Origin: Cycas panzhihuaensis
Taxonomy: Eukaryota > Cycadophyta
Direction of reading: 5' to 3'
Assembly (NCBI GenBank): GCA_023213395.1
Contig: CM041465.1
Coordinates: 140,499,741-140,563,740 of the forward strand
Length of the DNA: 64,000 bases
Each line of letters starts with the position of its first letter. Position 1 is the stretch's first letter. This document shows positions 22,401-34,842 of the stretch, in pieces. The notes below the pieces were generated by a model, which did no database searches, was not told the DNA's origin, and worked only from the letters and a program-made list of their open reading frames with translations. Made by a program: the position numbers and the translations under genes.

Positions 22401-23385
22401 TATTCATTATCTTAGTATTGTATGTTGATGACATATTGGTTACAAGCAAGAGCACGAAAGAAATCAATAAGCTAAAAGCTCAATTGGCTAGGACTTTTGA
22501 TATGAAAGATCTAGGAGCTACAAAATAAATCTTAGGTATGAAGATACATAGAGATAAGAAAAATGGTAAGCTATGGTTATCACAGCAGAAATATGTGGAG
22601 AAGGTGCTAACTAGGTTTGGTATGGCAAATGTGAAACCAGTGAGTATCCCATTGGCTTCCCATTTCAAGCTTCCTTCGAGTATGAGTCCAAGTAATGAAG
22701 AAGAAAAGGATTATATGTCTCATGTGCCTTATGCCAGTGTAGTAGGAAGTTTGATGTATGTCATGGTATGTATAAGACCTGACATTTCACATGCAGTCGG
22801 TGTAGTTAGCAGGTTTTTGGCAAATCTAGAAAAGGAACATTGGGTAGTAGTGAAATGGGTGCTTTAGTATTTGAGAGGTACAAGTGACTATTGCATCACC
22901 TTTGGAGGTATAAATAATCAGGTTTATGGATATATTGATTCAGACTTTGTAGGAGATGTAGATAAGAGAAGGTCTACTTCAAGTTATGTATTCACTATTG
23001 TAAATGGTCCAGTTAGTTGGATGCCAAATTATAGAGCACAATTGCATTATCAACTACAGAAGCTGAATATGTTACTGCAACACATGCTTATAAAGAAGTA
23101 ATCTAGTTATAGGGTCTATTAGTTGAGCTTGGAAGGAAATAAGAAAAGGTAAAGGTATTTTGTAACAGTCAAAGTGCCATTTACTTAGCCAAGAATCCAA
23201 CTTATCATAATAGAACAAAACATATTACTCTTAAGTACCATTTTGTTAGATATGTTGTGGAAGCAAGTGGAGTGGCACTTAAGAAGGTTGATACAAAACA
23301 GAACAGTGCTGATATGTTCACAAAACCAGTACCATTAGAGAAGTTCAAATGGTGTTTGACTTCTCTTAGCTTGCAGAAAAGATGA
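19461..23385 (+). pseudogene. Tork-type copia gag-pol polyprotein
   Basis: It starts at an ATG with the Tork gag pattern (KFKVEKFNGKNNFELWK; later LKRQLYSLRMKEGTKISNHL). The zinc knuckle CX2CX4HX4C is intact (20154-20195). Protease has DSGSS (about 20330). Integrase has the HHCC start (HHRLGHMSERGL, about 20718), DVWGP, TDNGGEF and AEHMNRTLLER. RT has YVDDI (about 22420). RNase H has EAEYV, CNSQSAIYLAKNP and ADMFTKP up to 23320. The product would be one polyprotein cut into capsid, protease, integrase and RT/RNase H. One apparent 1-bp deletion near 20486 moves the frame from 3 to 2. Otherwise the breaks are nonsense codons, mostly TAA/TAG where Gln is expected. Catalytic residues are largely intact. 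Confidence 0.92.
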
Positions 23386-23433
23386 TGAAAGGTCCAGGAA
23401 AGGTACCAAGTAAATTGTTGTTAAGGTGGAGAT

Positions 23434-26400
23434 TATTGGGTAATGTAACAACAATGGTTAGAGGCTTAAATTTTGGCATGTTGGCAGCATGGTTTCCCCC
23501 CCAAACCTTCTATGGGGGGTTCTGAAATGCTCCTTGCAGGGCGGTGATCCTACGTCTAGCAAAGGGATATGGAAACACTACACCAACTAGGCTAGGCGGC
23601 GAGGATCTCACCTCGTGGGACGTCCTTGCGCCAGAGCGCAGGTTCGGGGGCTGCAAGGTGCCTGGTTACTTTTAGGTAGCCGTGCTAAAGACGAGGCCTT
23701 CCTACCCTTCGGATGGCCGGGAAGGAAAGGAAAACCTCGCGCGTTGCGTCTTCTCAAGGTAATGAGAAGGCAACGAGGGGGGCAACAAATCTAACGTGCA
23801 ACAGGTGTGGAGCAAGGTGTGGTTGAGGGGTATAACATAAACAAGTCTTCTACTCTTATGCTATGTAAAGTAAAGAAATAGTACGAGAAAGTAAATGTAA
23901 AGTAAAAGATTATTTTCCTTTTTCTTTATGCTTCCTTATCTTTGTTGATCTATTACGGTAAACGTGAAAAAGATAAAAAGTAGCGTAAAAGGAAACACGA
24001 AAGAAATGCGAGGAATACCTGGATCCGACGCTCGAGTAGAAGCATAGATTCTCCTTCTAGGTTGCGCTCCTTTCCTCCTTCCTCTGCGCGTGCAATGTTG
24101 ATCAACGGTAGTTAAGGAGGTTCACTTACCTCCCCTTGAGCATGCAAGAACTAGATAAAAGGAAAGGATGAAAAAGGAACTCAAAACCAAAGGAGAGAAA
24201 TACTGTGGGGGAGCTGACCGGCAACGGGTTTGTCTCGTGCACCACTCCCTCCAACGCGATCCTGCAAACAAGTAGAGAGAGCACCTTCCTCTCGGGAGAG
24301 AGGTTACAAAGTATGGCAAAGATATGTGTATATGTATGTAAACGAAATCAACTAAGCTAAATAACTTAAGTTATGCAATAGAACGTAGTACAATAAAACA
24401 AAAGTGTGCGAGAAGCATATACACTGTCATGCACTATAAAACATACTACACGGGACTGAGTATAGCCTCAGGATGGCTAACTCACCCACAGGAGGTCTCC
24501 ACGGGTTTCGGGAAGGAAACGCTAGCGGGTAACAAGGTGGAGACAGGTAATGATGGGTTACCTATACCAAGTGGAAAGTTCAAACCAAATTTGTTAGGCT
24601 TCCCTAGCTCCGTTCCCTAAGAAAACGCGGATGGTAAAGGGAAAGAGGACAAGGGACGGAACCCTTGGGGAGAAGGACAGCAATGGGGGACAGAACCCTG
24701 CCTATCTCCCTCAAACCCTTGTGTGAAACCCTTTACACCGGCTAACTTAGAAAAGGGTGAAAGAGATAGCTTAGAGGGAATGGATGGATCTCAAGGAAAC
24801 ATAGGAAAATACCCCTACTCTAGAGCAGCGCTATGGGAGAGCTACAACTAGCTAAGATCACTTTCATTGAATAGCAAGGGAACTAGTAAAGAAAGTGGAT
24901 GCAAGTGAGTGAAATGAGCTTGCAAGTAGAAAACAAAAATAAGAAGAAAAAAACACCAACAAGAAACAAGAAATACCTTGGATGAGAAGGGCATGTATGC
25001 ATGCACTTGGCCACTTGGAACAGCAGTAACAAACAATGTCTAGGGGCTGGTTTTGAGTGTTTTTTGCAAGAGTGTAGATGGAAGAAGCTCCATGCAATTT
25101 GGGAGCTGAAAGTTGATCCTTGGAGAAGCCTTTTTAGTGAAGAAATCCCTTGGATCCTTGAGCACTTGTAAGGGAGAGTGGAGCTTGTTGTGGAGAGAGC
25201 GATGAGGGGCAGCAATGGCCCTGCAACTCCAGCTGATGGTAGCCCACTTCACCTCTGTCCAGCTGCTGTACATGAAGTTCTCTGATTTCTGTGTCCTCTT
25301 CTTGTGTGTTAGTGGAGAGTTTCTCTTAGAAGTCTTGAAAAATGAGCCCAAAAGATGATGCAAATGAAAGGAAAAAATCCCTTTATCTCTTGTTCACAGT
25401 AAGTGAACGTTGGGGACATTGGGGTGCCTCCAATCGTACGGAGCTATGCGGCAGTTCCGTGAAAAAACGCAGAAACTATTACGTGGTTCTCTTTTTTAAA
25501 TTTCGAACAGTTGTACCGCAGCAAACTCTGTGGTACCGCTACAAATACTGTGATGCAAGCTTAGTTTCTGCATGGTATCAACCTGAAATTAAAAAAGAGA
25601 AAAAAGCGAGTAGAAAAATTAGGTTTTGAGGTAAGAACGAAGGCTAAACATGAATTACATCAGTTGGGGGAAGGCCCAGGCAGTGGGCAAGTACACAAAA
25701 CAATTTAAAGAGTCCTAACTAAGGGTTAAACCAGACTTAGGAAGGACTGCAATATAAACGACATGTTGTAACAAGAACAAACAAGCTGGCAGAATAATCC
25801 CAGGAAACTGTGGAGACATCATGGGTGGCTGTACGCCATACGGGGTGTCGCATTCGCTGAGGAATGCCCCCGCTGTGAGTCGTCATAGGCTGAAGGCGTG
25901 CCGTTAGGCACATGCATTATGAGCAAGCAGACAAGCAATGCATGCAGGCAGACATATGTCAAGCAATCTATTCTAAATAACCTTAATCAAGCCAAGGCAA
26001 GAAGGGTAAGAGAATATACCTAAACAAACCTGCGTCGATGTGTCTCGAGTCCATTCCCAGTAGCTGGGAAACAGGTTCCAAGGGAGGCGGGAACCCCCCT
26101 AGACAAGAGGGTGCGGGGGAACTATATTAAATTGTAAAGAGAATTAGGGTTGTTTGATAAAAATATCCTAGATTCTACAGTCCAAATTTGTGCCTTGTAT
26201 GACTCTCTTATGTAGCCCTTTTTAGGGAATATTTCATTATGTTGAGGTTGTTCAATGTACTGTGAGGAGTTGGGCAGCTAGTTGTTGTTGCTGTGAGCAC
26301 TCTATTGTAGGATTATGTACATTTTCTTCATTCTTTGATAATAAAGATCGATACCTTTCCTGTGTAGATGTTTCCCTAACACATTGCTAGGGTTTTACCA

Positions 26401-26567
26401 CGTTATATTAGGTGTATTTATGTACTTGGCTTTCTTGTTTAGTTTGTTTATTTTATCTCTAGTTTAAGAACTTGCTTGTAATCTTTAGTTTTGATCTCTG
26501 TAACCAGTTACAAGAATAGGTTAGATCTTGGTGGTGGTTTAAGGGTTGGGACCTTATATTCTCAACA
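23434..26567 (+). repeat. 3' LTR of Tork copia element 1, interrupted
   Basis: Pieces at 23434-23522 and 26074-26567 join into one LTR of about 580 bp. It starts TATTGGGTAATG and ends ATTCTCAACA. It lacks about 80 bp of the G/C-run block that the 5' LTR keeps. Directly after it the satellite resumes. Confidence 0.88.
23523..26073 (-). mobile_element. Solo LTR of the Tat-like family in the copia 3' LTR
   Basis: It has TG...CA ends (TGAAATGCTC ... TGGGAAACA), 2551 bp, and a perfect direct duplication GGTTC at 23518-23522 and 26074-26078. It matches the LTR at 6782-9294 in order along its whole length and in the same orientation. There is no internal region, so this is the product of LTR-LTR recombination after insertion. 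Open frames inside encode nothing I recognise. Confidence 0.93.
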
Positions 26568-29500
26568 TATTTTACCTTATAAACATATGAGAGTACTTCA
26601 AATTAATGAATGTGAAACATTAACCCAATAATGCAGATCATATCATGTCCACTCAACCTAAGTGGCAAGAACCCTGACTAATAGTACTAATAAGTAGGAA
26701 TTAATAGCATGCAACACAAGGGGAGTCAAGCATCCTTAATCATATAATTCATCAATAATAAACCTTTATAAGCATTTGTTTATACTGGGGAGCAATATGT
26801 TTAGGTATGAATGTACTGAGTCATACATTTCGATCTTTTCTACCTGAAAGACTCTTTCTAGATTGATAAATCTATAAGGATATATTTTACCTTATAAATA
26901 TATAAGAGTACTTATAACTAATAAATGTGAGACATCAATGTAATGATAGGGATTATATTATATCCACTTAACCCAGGTGGCAATAGCCTAGACTAATAGT
27001 ATTAATGAATATAAAGTAATGGTGTATAACACAAGGGGCATTGGACTTCCTTAATCATATTATTCATTAATAATCAACCCTTTTAAGCATTTGTTAGTAC
27101 TAGAGAATAATGTGTTTAGGTGTGAATACACGAAGTTACACATTTTAAACTTTTCACTCTCAAAGGCTCTTCATATTAGTAAAGTTGTGGAGATATGTTT
27201 TACCTTATAAACATGTGAGAGTACTTCCAACTAATAAATGTGAGACATTAGCCCAATGATCTAGATCACATTGCATCTACTCAACCCAAATGGAAATATC
27301 CTAGATTGATAGTATTAATGAGCAAGAAGTAATAGCGTATAACATAAGGATAGTTGAGATTCCACAATCATATGATCCATCAATAATCAACTCTTTTGAG
27401 CATTTTTTAATATAAAAAAGTAACGAGTTTAGGTGTATATGCTCTTCATCATACATTTCAAGCTTTTCACCATTGAACACTCTTTTTATATTGGCAAAAT
27501 TGTAGGAGTATATTTTACATTATACATATGTAAGAGAACTTCCAACTAATGAATATAGGACATCAACCTAATTATGGAGATCATATTACATCACTCACCC
27601 CAAATGGAAATAACCCAAACTAATAGTAGTAACAAGTAGGAAGTAATAATGTGTAGTTCAAGAGGAGTTGAGTCTCCCCAATCACGTAATTCATCAATAA
27701 TCAACATACTTAGTATATATTTATTAGTACCAAAGAGTAATATATTTAGGTGTGAATGCTCAAATATCATGTTATGGGCTTTTGACCCCTGAAGGTTCTT
27801 TTTAGATTAATAAAATAGTAAGGATGTATTTTACCTTATAAACATGTGAGAGTACTTTCAACTTAATCAATGTGGGACATCAACCCAATGACGAGGATCA
27901 CATCATATTCATTCAATACAAGTGGTAATAGCCTAGAATAATAGTACTAATGAGTAGAAAGTAATGGCATATAACACAAGGAGAGTTAGGATTCATTAAT
28001 TACAAAATTTATCAATAATCAACCCTTATAAGAATTTTTAGTAGTAGAGAGCAATGCATTTAGGTGTGATTGTACCAAGTCATACGTTTTAAACTTTCTA
28101 CCTTTGAAGACTCTTTTTAGATGGGTAAAGTTTTAGAGGTGTGTTTTACCATATAAACATATGAGAGGACTTCTAATTAATGAATGTGGAACGTCAGACT
28201 AATAATTAGGATCATATCACATCCACTCAACCTATGTAGCAATAGTCTAAACTAATAGTACTAATGAGTAAGAAGTAATGGCATATAACATAAGGGGAGT
28301 TAGGCTTCTTTAATTGCACAATTCATCAATAATTAACCCTTTTAAGCATTTATTAGTACCATGGAGTAATATGTTTAGGTATCAATACACCAAATCAAAT
28401 ATTTAAAGCTTTTCACCCTCGAAGGTTCTTTCTGGATTGGCAATGGTGTAGGGTATGTTTTACCTTACAAATATTAAGAGTACTTCCAACTATAAAAGTG
28501 AGACATTAACCTAATAATGGAGATTGCATCAAATCTACTCAATGCAAGTTGCAGTAGTCTAGACTAATAGTACTAATGAGTAGGAAGTAATAACATATAA
28601 CACAAGGGGAGTCAACCTTCCTCAATCACATGATTCATTAGTAATTAATACTTTTAAGCATTTGTTAGTATCAAAAAACAACACGTTTAAGTGTGAATAT
28701 ATCATGTCATATATTTAAGGCTTTTTACCCTTGAAAGCTCTTTTGAGATTGACAAAGCTATAGGGGTGAATTTTACATTATGAACATGTAAGAGTCCTTT
28801 CAATTAATGAATTTAGAATATCAATCCAATGACGAGGATCATATTACATCTACTATACCCAAGTGAAAATAGCCCAGCCTGAAAGTACTAATGAGTAGGA
28901 AGTAATAATATATAATACAAGGGGAACTCAACTTCCTTAATTACATAATTCATCAATAATCAACCCTTCTAAGAATTTGTTAGTACTAGAGAGTAACATG
29001 TTTAGGTGTAAATGTATCAAGTCACACATTTCTAGCTTTTCACCCTTTAAGGCTCTTTTTGGACTAGCAAAGCTATAGGGGTATGTTTTATTTTATAAAC
29101 ATATGATAGTACTTCCAATTAATAAATGTAAAAAATCAAACCAATGATTGGTATCTTATTACATCCACTCAATCTAAGTGATAATAGCCTAGACTAACAG
29201 TACTAATAAGTAGGAAGTAATAGTATATAGCATAAGAAGAGCTAGACTTCTTAAATCATATAATTCATTAATAATTAACCCTTCTAAGCATTTATTAGTA
29301 TCAGGGAGCAATATGTTTAGGTATGAATATAGTGAGTTAGACATTTCAAACTTTTCACTCATAAAAGTTCTTTTTAAATTAGAAAAACTATAGGGATATG
29401 TTTTATCTTCTAAATACGTGAAAGTACTTTAAACTAATGAATATGGAATATCAACCTAAGTGACAATAACCTAGATTGATAGTACTACAGAGTAAGAAGT

Positions 29501-32500
29501 AATGTCATGCAATATAAGGAGAGATGGGCTTAGACTTCCTCAATCACATGATTCATCAATAATTAACCTTTTAAAGCATTTATTTATATCAAAGAGGAGC
29601 ATGTTTAGGTAAGAATATACTAAGTTACATATTTTGGGTTTTCACCCTCGAAGACTCTTTTTGGATTATCAAAGTTACAGGGGTATATTTTACCTTATAA
29701 ACATGTGAGAGTACTTCTAATTCATAAATGTGGTCAACCCAATGATGGGAATCACATCGTATTCAAGCGACCTAAGTGGTAATAGCCTAGATTGATAGTA
29801 CTAATGAGCAAGAAGTAATGACATTTAACACAAGCAAAGTCAAGCTTCCTCAATCACATGATGCATTAATAATCAACCCTTCTAAGCATTTATTAATACC
29901 AAAGAGTAAAGTGTTTAGGTGTGAATACACTAAGTCATACATTTAGACTTTTCACCCTTGAAGGCTCTTTCTGAATTGGCAAAGCTATAAGAGGTGTACT
30001 TTATCTTATGAAAATATGAGATTACTTTCAACTAGTAAATGTGAGACATCAACCAAATGATGGGGATAACCTCATATCCACTCAACCCAAGTGGTAATAG
30101 CCTAGACTAATAGTACTAATGAGTAGAAAGTAATAGCATACAACACAATGGGAGTTACGCTTCTTCAATCATACAATTCATTAATAATCAATTCTTCTAA
30201 GCATTTGTTAGTATTAGGGAGTAATGCGTTTAAGTATAAATGCATTAAGTATAACTCAATCCAAGTGATAATAGTCTAGACTGATAGTATTAATGAGAAG
30301 AAAGTAATAGCATATAGTACAAAGAGAGCTAGGATTCATCAATCACATAATTAATCAATAGTTAACTCTTCTAAGTATTTGTTAGTATTAGAGAGTAATG
30401 TGTTTAGGTGTAAATGCATTGAGTCACACGTTTTAGGATTTTCAACCTCGAAGGCTCTTTTCAAATTGACATATATATAAGGGTGTATTTTACCTTATAA
30501 ACATATTAGAGTACTTCCAACTAATGAATGCAAGATATTAATCTAATAATAGGGATCGTATTACATCCACTCAACCCAAGTGATAACAACCTAGACTAAA
30601 AGTAGTAATAAGTAGAAAGTAATGGTGTATAGCTTAAGGATAATTAGGCCTTCTCAATCATAAGATTCATCAATAATCAACCCTTTTAAGAATTTGTTAG
30701 CACTAAGGAATAACATATTTACATGTGAATACATTGAGTCATATGTTTTGAGCTTTTCACCGTTGAAGGATTTTTTCAGATTGACAAGGTTGTAAAGGTG
30801 CATTTTACCTTGTAAATATATGAGAGTACTTTCACCTAATGAATATGATATATCAACCCAATAATGAATATCATATTACATCCACTCAACCCAAGTGATA
30901 ATAGCTCAAACCTGTAGTACTAATGAGTAGGAAGTAATAGTGTATAATACAAGGACAATCAAGATTCCTTATTTATACAATTCATCAATAATCAACCATT
31001 TTAAGTACTTGTTAGTACCAAAGAGCAATGTGGTTAGGTGTGAATACATTGAATCATACGTTTTGGGCCTTTCACCCTACAAGGCTCTTTCTAGATTATA
31101 AATTTATAGGGGTGTGCTTTACCTTATAAACATATGAGAGTACTTCTAAATAATGAATATGGGACATCAACCTAATAATGGGGGTTACATCACATCCACT
31201 CAACCTAAGTGGTAATAGTTTAGGTTAATAGTAGTAATGAGTAAGACGTAATAACATGTAATATAAAAGGAGTCAAGTTTCCTCAATTATATGATTTATC
31301 AATAATCAATCCATTAAATATTTATTAAATCTAAGGAATAATGTACTTAGGTGTGAATACACGAAGTCATATAGTTTAAGCTTTTTACCCTCAAAGGCTC
31401 TTTTTGAATTAACAAAGTTATAAAGGTGTGTTTTACCTTATAAACATGTGAGAGTACTTCCAATTAATGAATGTGAAACATCAACTTAATAATGGGTATC
31501 ATATCACATCCACTCAACATAAGTGATAATAGCCTAGATTGATAGTACTAATGAATAAAAAGTAATAGTATACAACACAAAGAGAGTTAGGTTTCCTCAA
31601 TCACATAATTCATCAATAATCAATCCTTTTAGGAATTTGTTAGTACTAAGGAGCAACGTGTTTGGGTATGAATACATTAAATCACATGTTTAGGGTTTTT
31701 TACCCTTAAAGGTTCTTTCTAGATTGCTAAAGTTATAGGGGTGAGTTTTACCTTATAAACATATGAGAGTACTTCCAACTAGTAAATGTGAAATAATAAC
31801 CCAATGATGGGGATCACATTACATCTACTTAACCCAAGTGACAATACTCTAAACTCATATTTCTAATTAGCAGGAAGTAATGACATATAGCATAAGGAGA
31901 GTTAGTCTTTCTCAATCATACAATTCATTAATAATCAATTCATTTAAGTATTTATTAGTGCTAGAGAGTAACATGTTTAAGTGTGAATGTACTAAGTTAT
32001 ATGTTTCTAGCTTTTTATCCTCAAAGGCTCTTTCTAGATTGGAAAAGTTATAGGGATGTATCTTACTTTATAAACATATGAGAGTACTTCTAACTAATCA
32101 ATATGAGACATTAACCCAGTGATGGGGATCACATCACATCCACTAAATCCAAGTAGCAATAGCCTGAAATAATAGTACTAATAAGTAGAAAGTAATGACA
32201 TATAATATACAGAGAATCAGGCTTCCTCAATCATATGATTAATTAATAATTATCCCTTCTAATCATTTTTTTAGTATTGGGGAGCAACATACTTAGGTAT
32301 GAATACACCAAGTTAAACATTTCGAGCTTTTTACCCGCAAAGGCTTGTTCTAGATTGGTAAAGATATAGGAATGTATTTTACCTTATAAATATATGAGAG
32401 TACTTTTAACTAATAAATGTGAGACATCAACCTAATAATGGGGATCACATCACATCCTCTCAACCTATGTGGTAACAACCTAAACTGATAGTATTAATGA

Positions 32501-33981
32501 GTAGGAATGAATGGTGTGTAGCATAAGGGGAATACAAGCTTCCTCAATTATACAATTCATCAATAATCAACCTTTCTAAGTTTTTTTTTTTAGTACTAAG
32601 GAGCAACATATTTAGGTATAAATATAATATATCATAGGTTTTAGGATTTTGACCCTCGGAGGCTCTTTTGAATTGAAAAAATTATAGGGGTATGTTTTAC
32701 CTTATAAATATATGAGAGTACTCCTAATTAATGTGGGGTATCAACGTGATAATGGAGATCATAACACATCCACTTAACCTAAGTGACCATAGCTTAAGCT
32801 AATAGTGCTCTTGAGTAGGAAGTAATGGCATATAATATAAGGAGAATTGAGCTTCCTCAATCATATGATTCATCAATAATTAACCCCTTTAAGTATTTGT
32901 TAGTATTAGGGAGGAATACATTTAGGTGAGAATGTATTGATTCATGTATTTTAGGTAATAATTCAAATTAATAATACTAATGAGTTGGAAGTAATGACAT
33001 GTAATATAAAGAAAGCTAGGCTTCCTTAATTATATGATTCATTAATAATTAATCCTTCTAAGCATTTATTAGTACTAAAGAGTAACATATTTAGGTGTAA
33101 AACATTGTGTCATATATTTTAAACTTTTGACTCTTGAAGGATCATTCCAGATTGATAAAGTTATAAGAGTGTGTCTTACCTTATAAACATATGAGAGAAT
33201 TTCCAACTAGTAAATATAGGATATCAATCCAATGATGGGGATCACATCGCATCCACTCAACCCAAGTAGTGATAGCTTAAACTAATAGTATTAATGAGTA
33301 GGAAGTAATTACATGCAACACAAAGGGAGATAAGCTTCCTTAATCAACATTTCATTAATAATCAGCCATTCTAAATATTTATTAGTATTAATAAGTAACA
33401 TATTTAAGTATAAATATACTGAGTCACACAATTTGGGCTTTATACCTTTGAAGTCTCTTTTTAAATTAATAAAATTCTAGGGGTGTATTTTAACTTATAA
33501 ACATGTGAGAGTAATTTTAACTAATAAATGTGGGATATCAACCCAATGATATGGATCACATCATATCCACTTAACCTAAGTGGCAATATCCTAGCTTGAT
33601 AGTACTAATGAGCAGGAAGTAATGGCATATAACATAAGGCTAGCCAAGCTTCCTCAACCATATGATTCATCAATAATAAACCCTTGTAAATATTTATTAG
33701 TACTAGAGAGTAATGTATTTAGGTGTAAATGTACTAAGTCATACATTTTAGGTTTTCACCTTCAAAGGCTCTTTATTAATTGGCAAAACTATAGGGGTGT
33801 GTTTTACCTAATAAACATATAAGAGTGCTTTTAACTAATGAATGTAGGACATTAATCTAATGATAGGATCACGTCACATCTACTCAACCTAAGTGGTAAT
33901 AGCCCAAACCAATAGTAATAATGAGTAAAAAGTAATGGTGTATAATATAAGGGGAGTTATACTTCCTCAATCATATTATTC
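26568..33981 (+). repeat. Satellite array, about 314-bp monomer (main block, about 23 units)
   Basis: The TTTTACCTTATAAACATATG landmark recurs at about 26572, 26887, 27200, 27513, 27830, 28145, 28459, 28770, 29087, 29401, 29690, 30000, 30489, 30803, 31118, 31433, 31747, 32063, 32378, 32696, 33176, 33489 and 33802. Most spacings are 311-318 bp. Two exceptions (489 and 480 bp) contain shortened monomers. Monomers are strongly diverged from one another with no obvious higher-order period. Each carries a TATAAA-like core followed by a TGTGGGACATCAACC-type block. No conserved protein is encoded. Confidence 0.95.
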
Positions 33982-34202
33982 TATTAGATAATGTGACAAT
34001 AATGTTTTAGAAATAAAAATTTTGATAGGTTGATAGTACAGTTCTCTCACCCCACAAACTTTCGTAGAGGTATCCAAGGGGGGTAGGAACCCCCCTTAGT
34101 TAGGGGGTGTAGGGGGCACTAGAACCCCCCCTCCCCCCTCCATACAAAGAGGGGGTTCAAGGATAGTAGCCCCCAAACATACAACATTGTAAAGAGAATT
34201 AG
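33982..34202 (+). repeat. Plus-oriented fragment of the Tork copia LTR
   Basis: It starts TATTAGATAATGTGACAA at a satellite junction and follows the plus-strand LTR of element 1 (TATTGGGTAATGTAACAA), including the G/C-run block, up to GTAAAGAGAATTAG. At 34203 an LTR of the same family starts in the opposite orientation. The remaining part of this LTR is not found. Confidence 0.8.
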
Positions 34203-34842
34203 TGTTGAGAATACAAGGTCCCAACCCTTTAACCGCCACCAAGATCTATTGCATTCTTGCAACTAGTTATAGAAATTGAAACTTAAAATTACATGTAAGT
34301 TCTAAAATTAGAGATTATACAATAACATGAAAATGAAAGCCAAACATCACATATGCACCCGATATAATGTGGTAAAACCCTAGCAGTGTACTAGGGAAGC
34401 ATCTACACAGGAAAGTTATCGATCTTTATTACTGTAGAATGGAGAAACAATACATCTCAGTAGCAGAGTGCTCTCAGGAACAACAACCAATCACCGCCCT
34501 CATCACAGTACATCACATTACATACAACATAATAAGAAAAAGCCCTAAATCAGGCTACATGAGAGGGACATCTAAGGCATGAATCTCAACCGTAGAATCT
34601 AGGGTATTTGTATCAAATGACCCTAATTCTCTTTACATTTTAATATGGTTTACAGGGCTAATTTTTTGGGTTGGGGGCTATTGTCCCTAAACCCCCTCTT
34701 AGTGGGGGTCGTTCCACCCCCCTAGACACCCTGGCCAACGGAGGCTCCTGCCCCCCTTGGAACCCCCCGAGAAAGATTAGGGGAGGAAACTGCGTCAAAA
34801 ACATGCCAAAATTTTAGCCCCAAAATATTATTATCACAATAT

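Larger units (their letters stand above)
18761..26567 (+). mobile_element. Tork-type Ty1/copia element 1, with a nested solo LTR
   Basis: A complete but decayed element: 5' LTR 18761-19388, primer site 19391-19402, gag-pol 19461-23385, polypurine tract AAGGTGGAGAT at 23423-23433, and 3' LTR 23434-26567. The 3' LTR is split by a foreign solo LTR (23523-26073). The 5' LTR lacks about its first 20 bases. The two LTRs differ at roughly one position in eight by eye, so the element is old. It sits inside the 314-bp satellite and belongs to the same family as the minus-strand element at 34203-39368. Confidence 0.9.

Noticed and set aside
25342-25629. 95-residue open frame in the solo LTR
   Set aside because: No recognised domain, and the matching part of the other LTR copy does not keep it.
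17560-33981. Regular repeats considered as a CRISPR array
   Set aside because: Monomers of about 314 bp join directly with no unique spacers, and the DNA is clearly plant.
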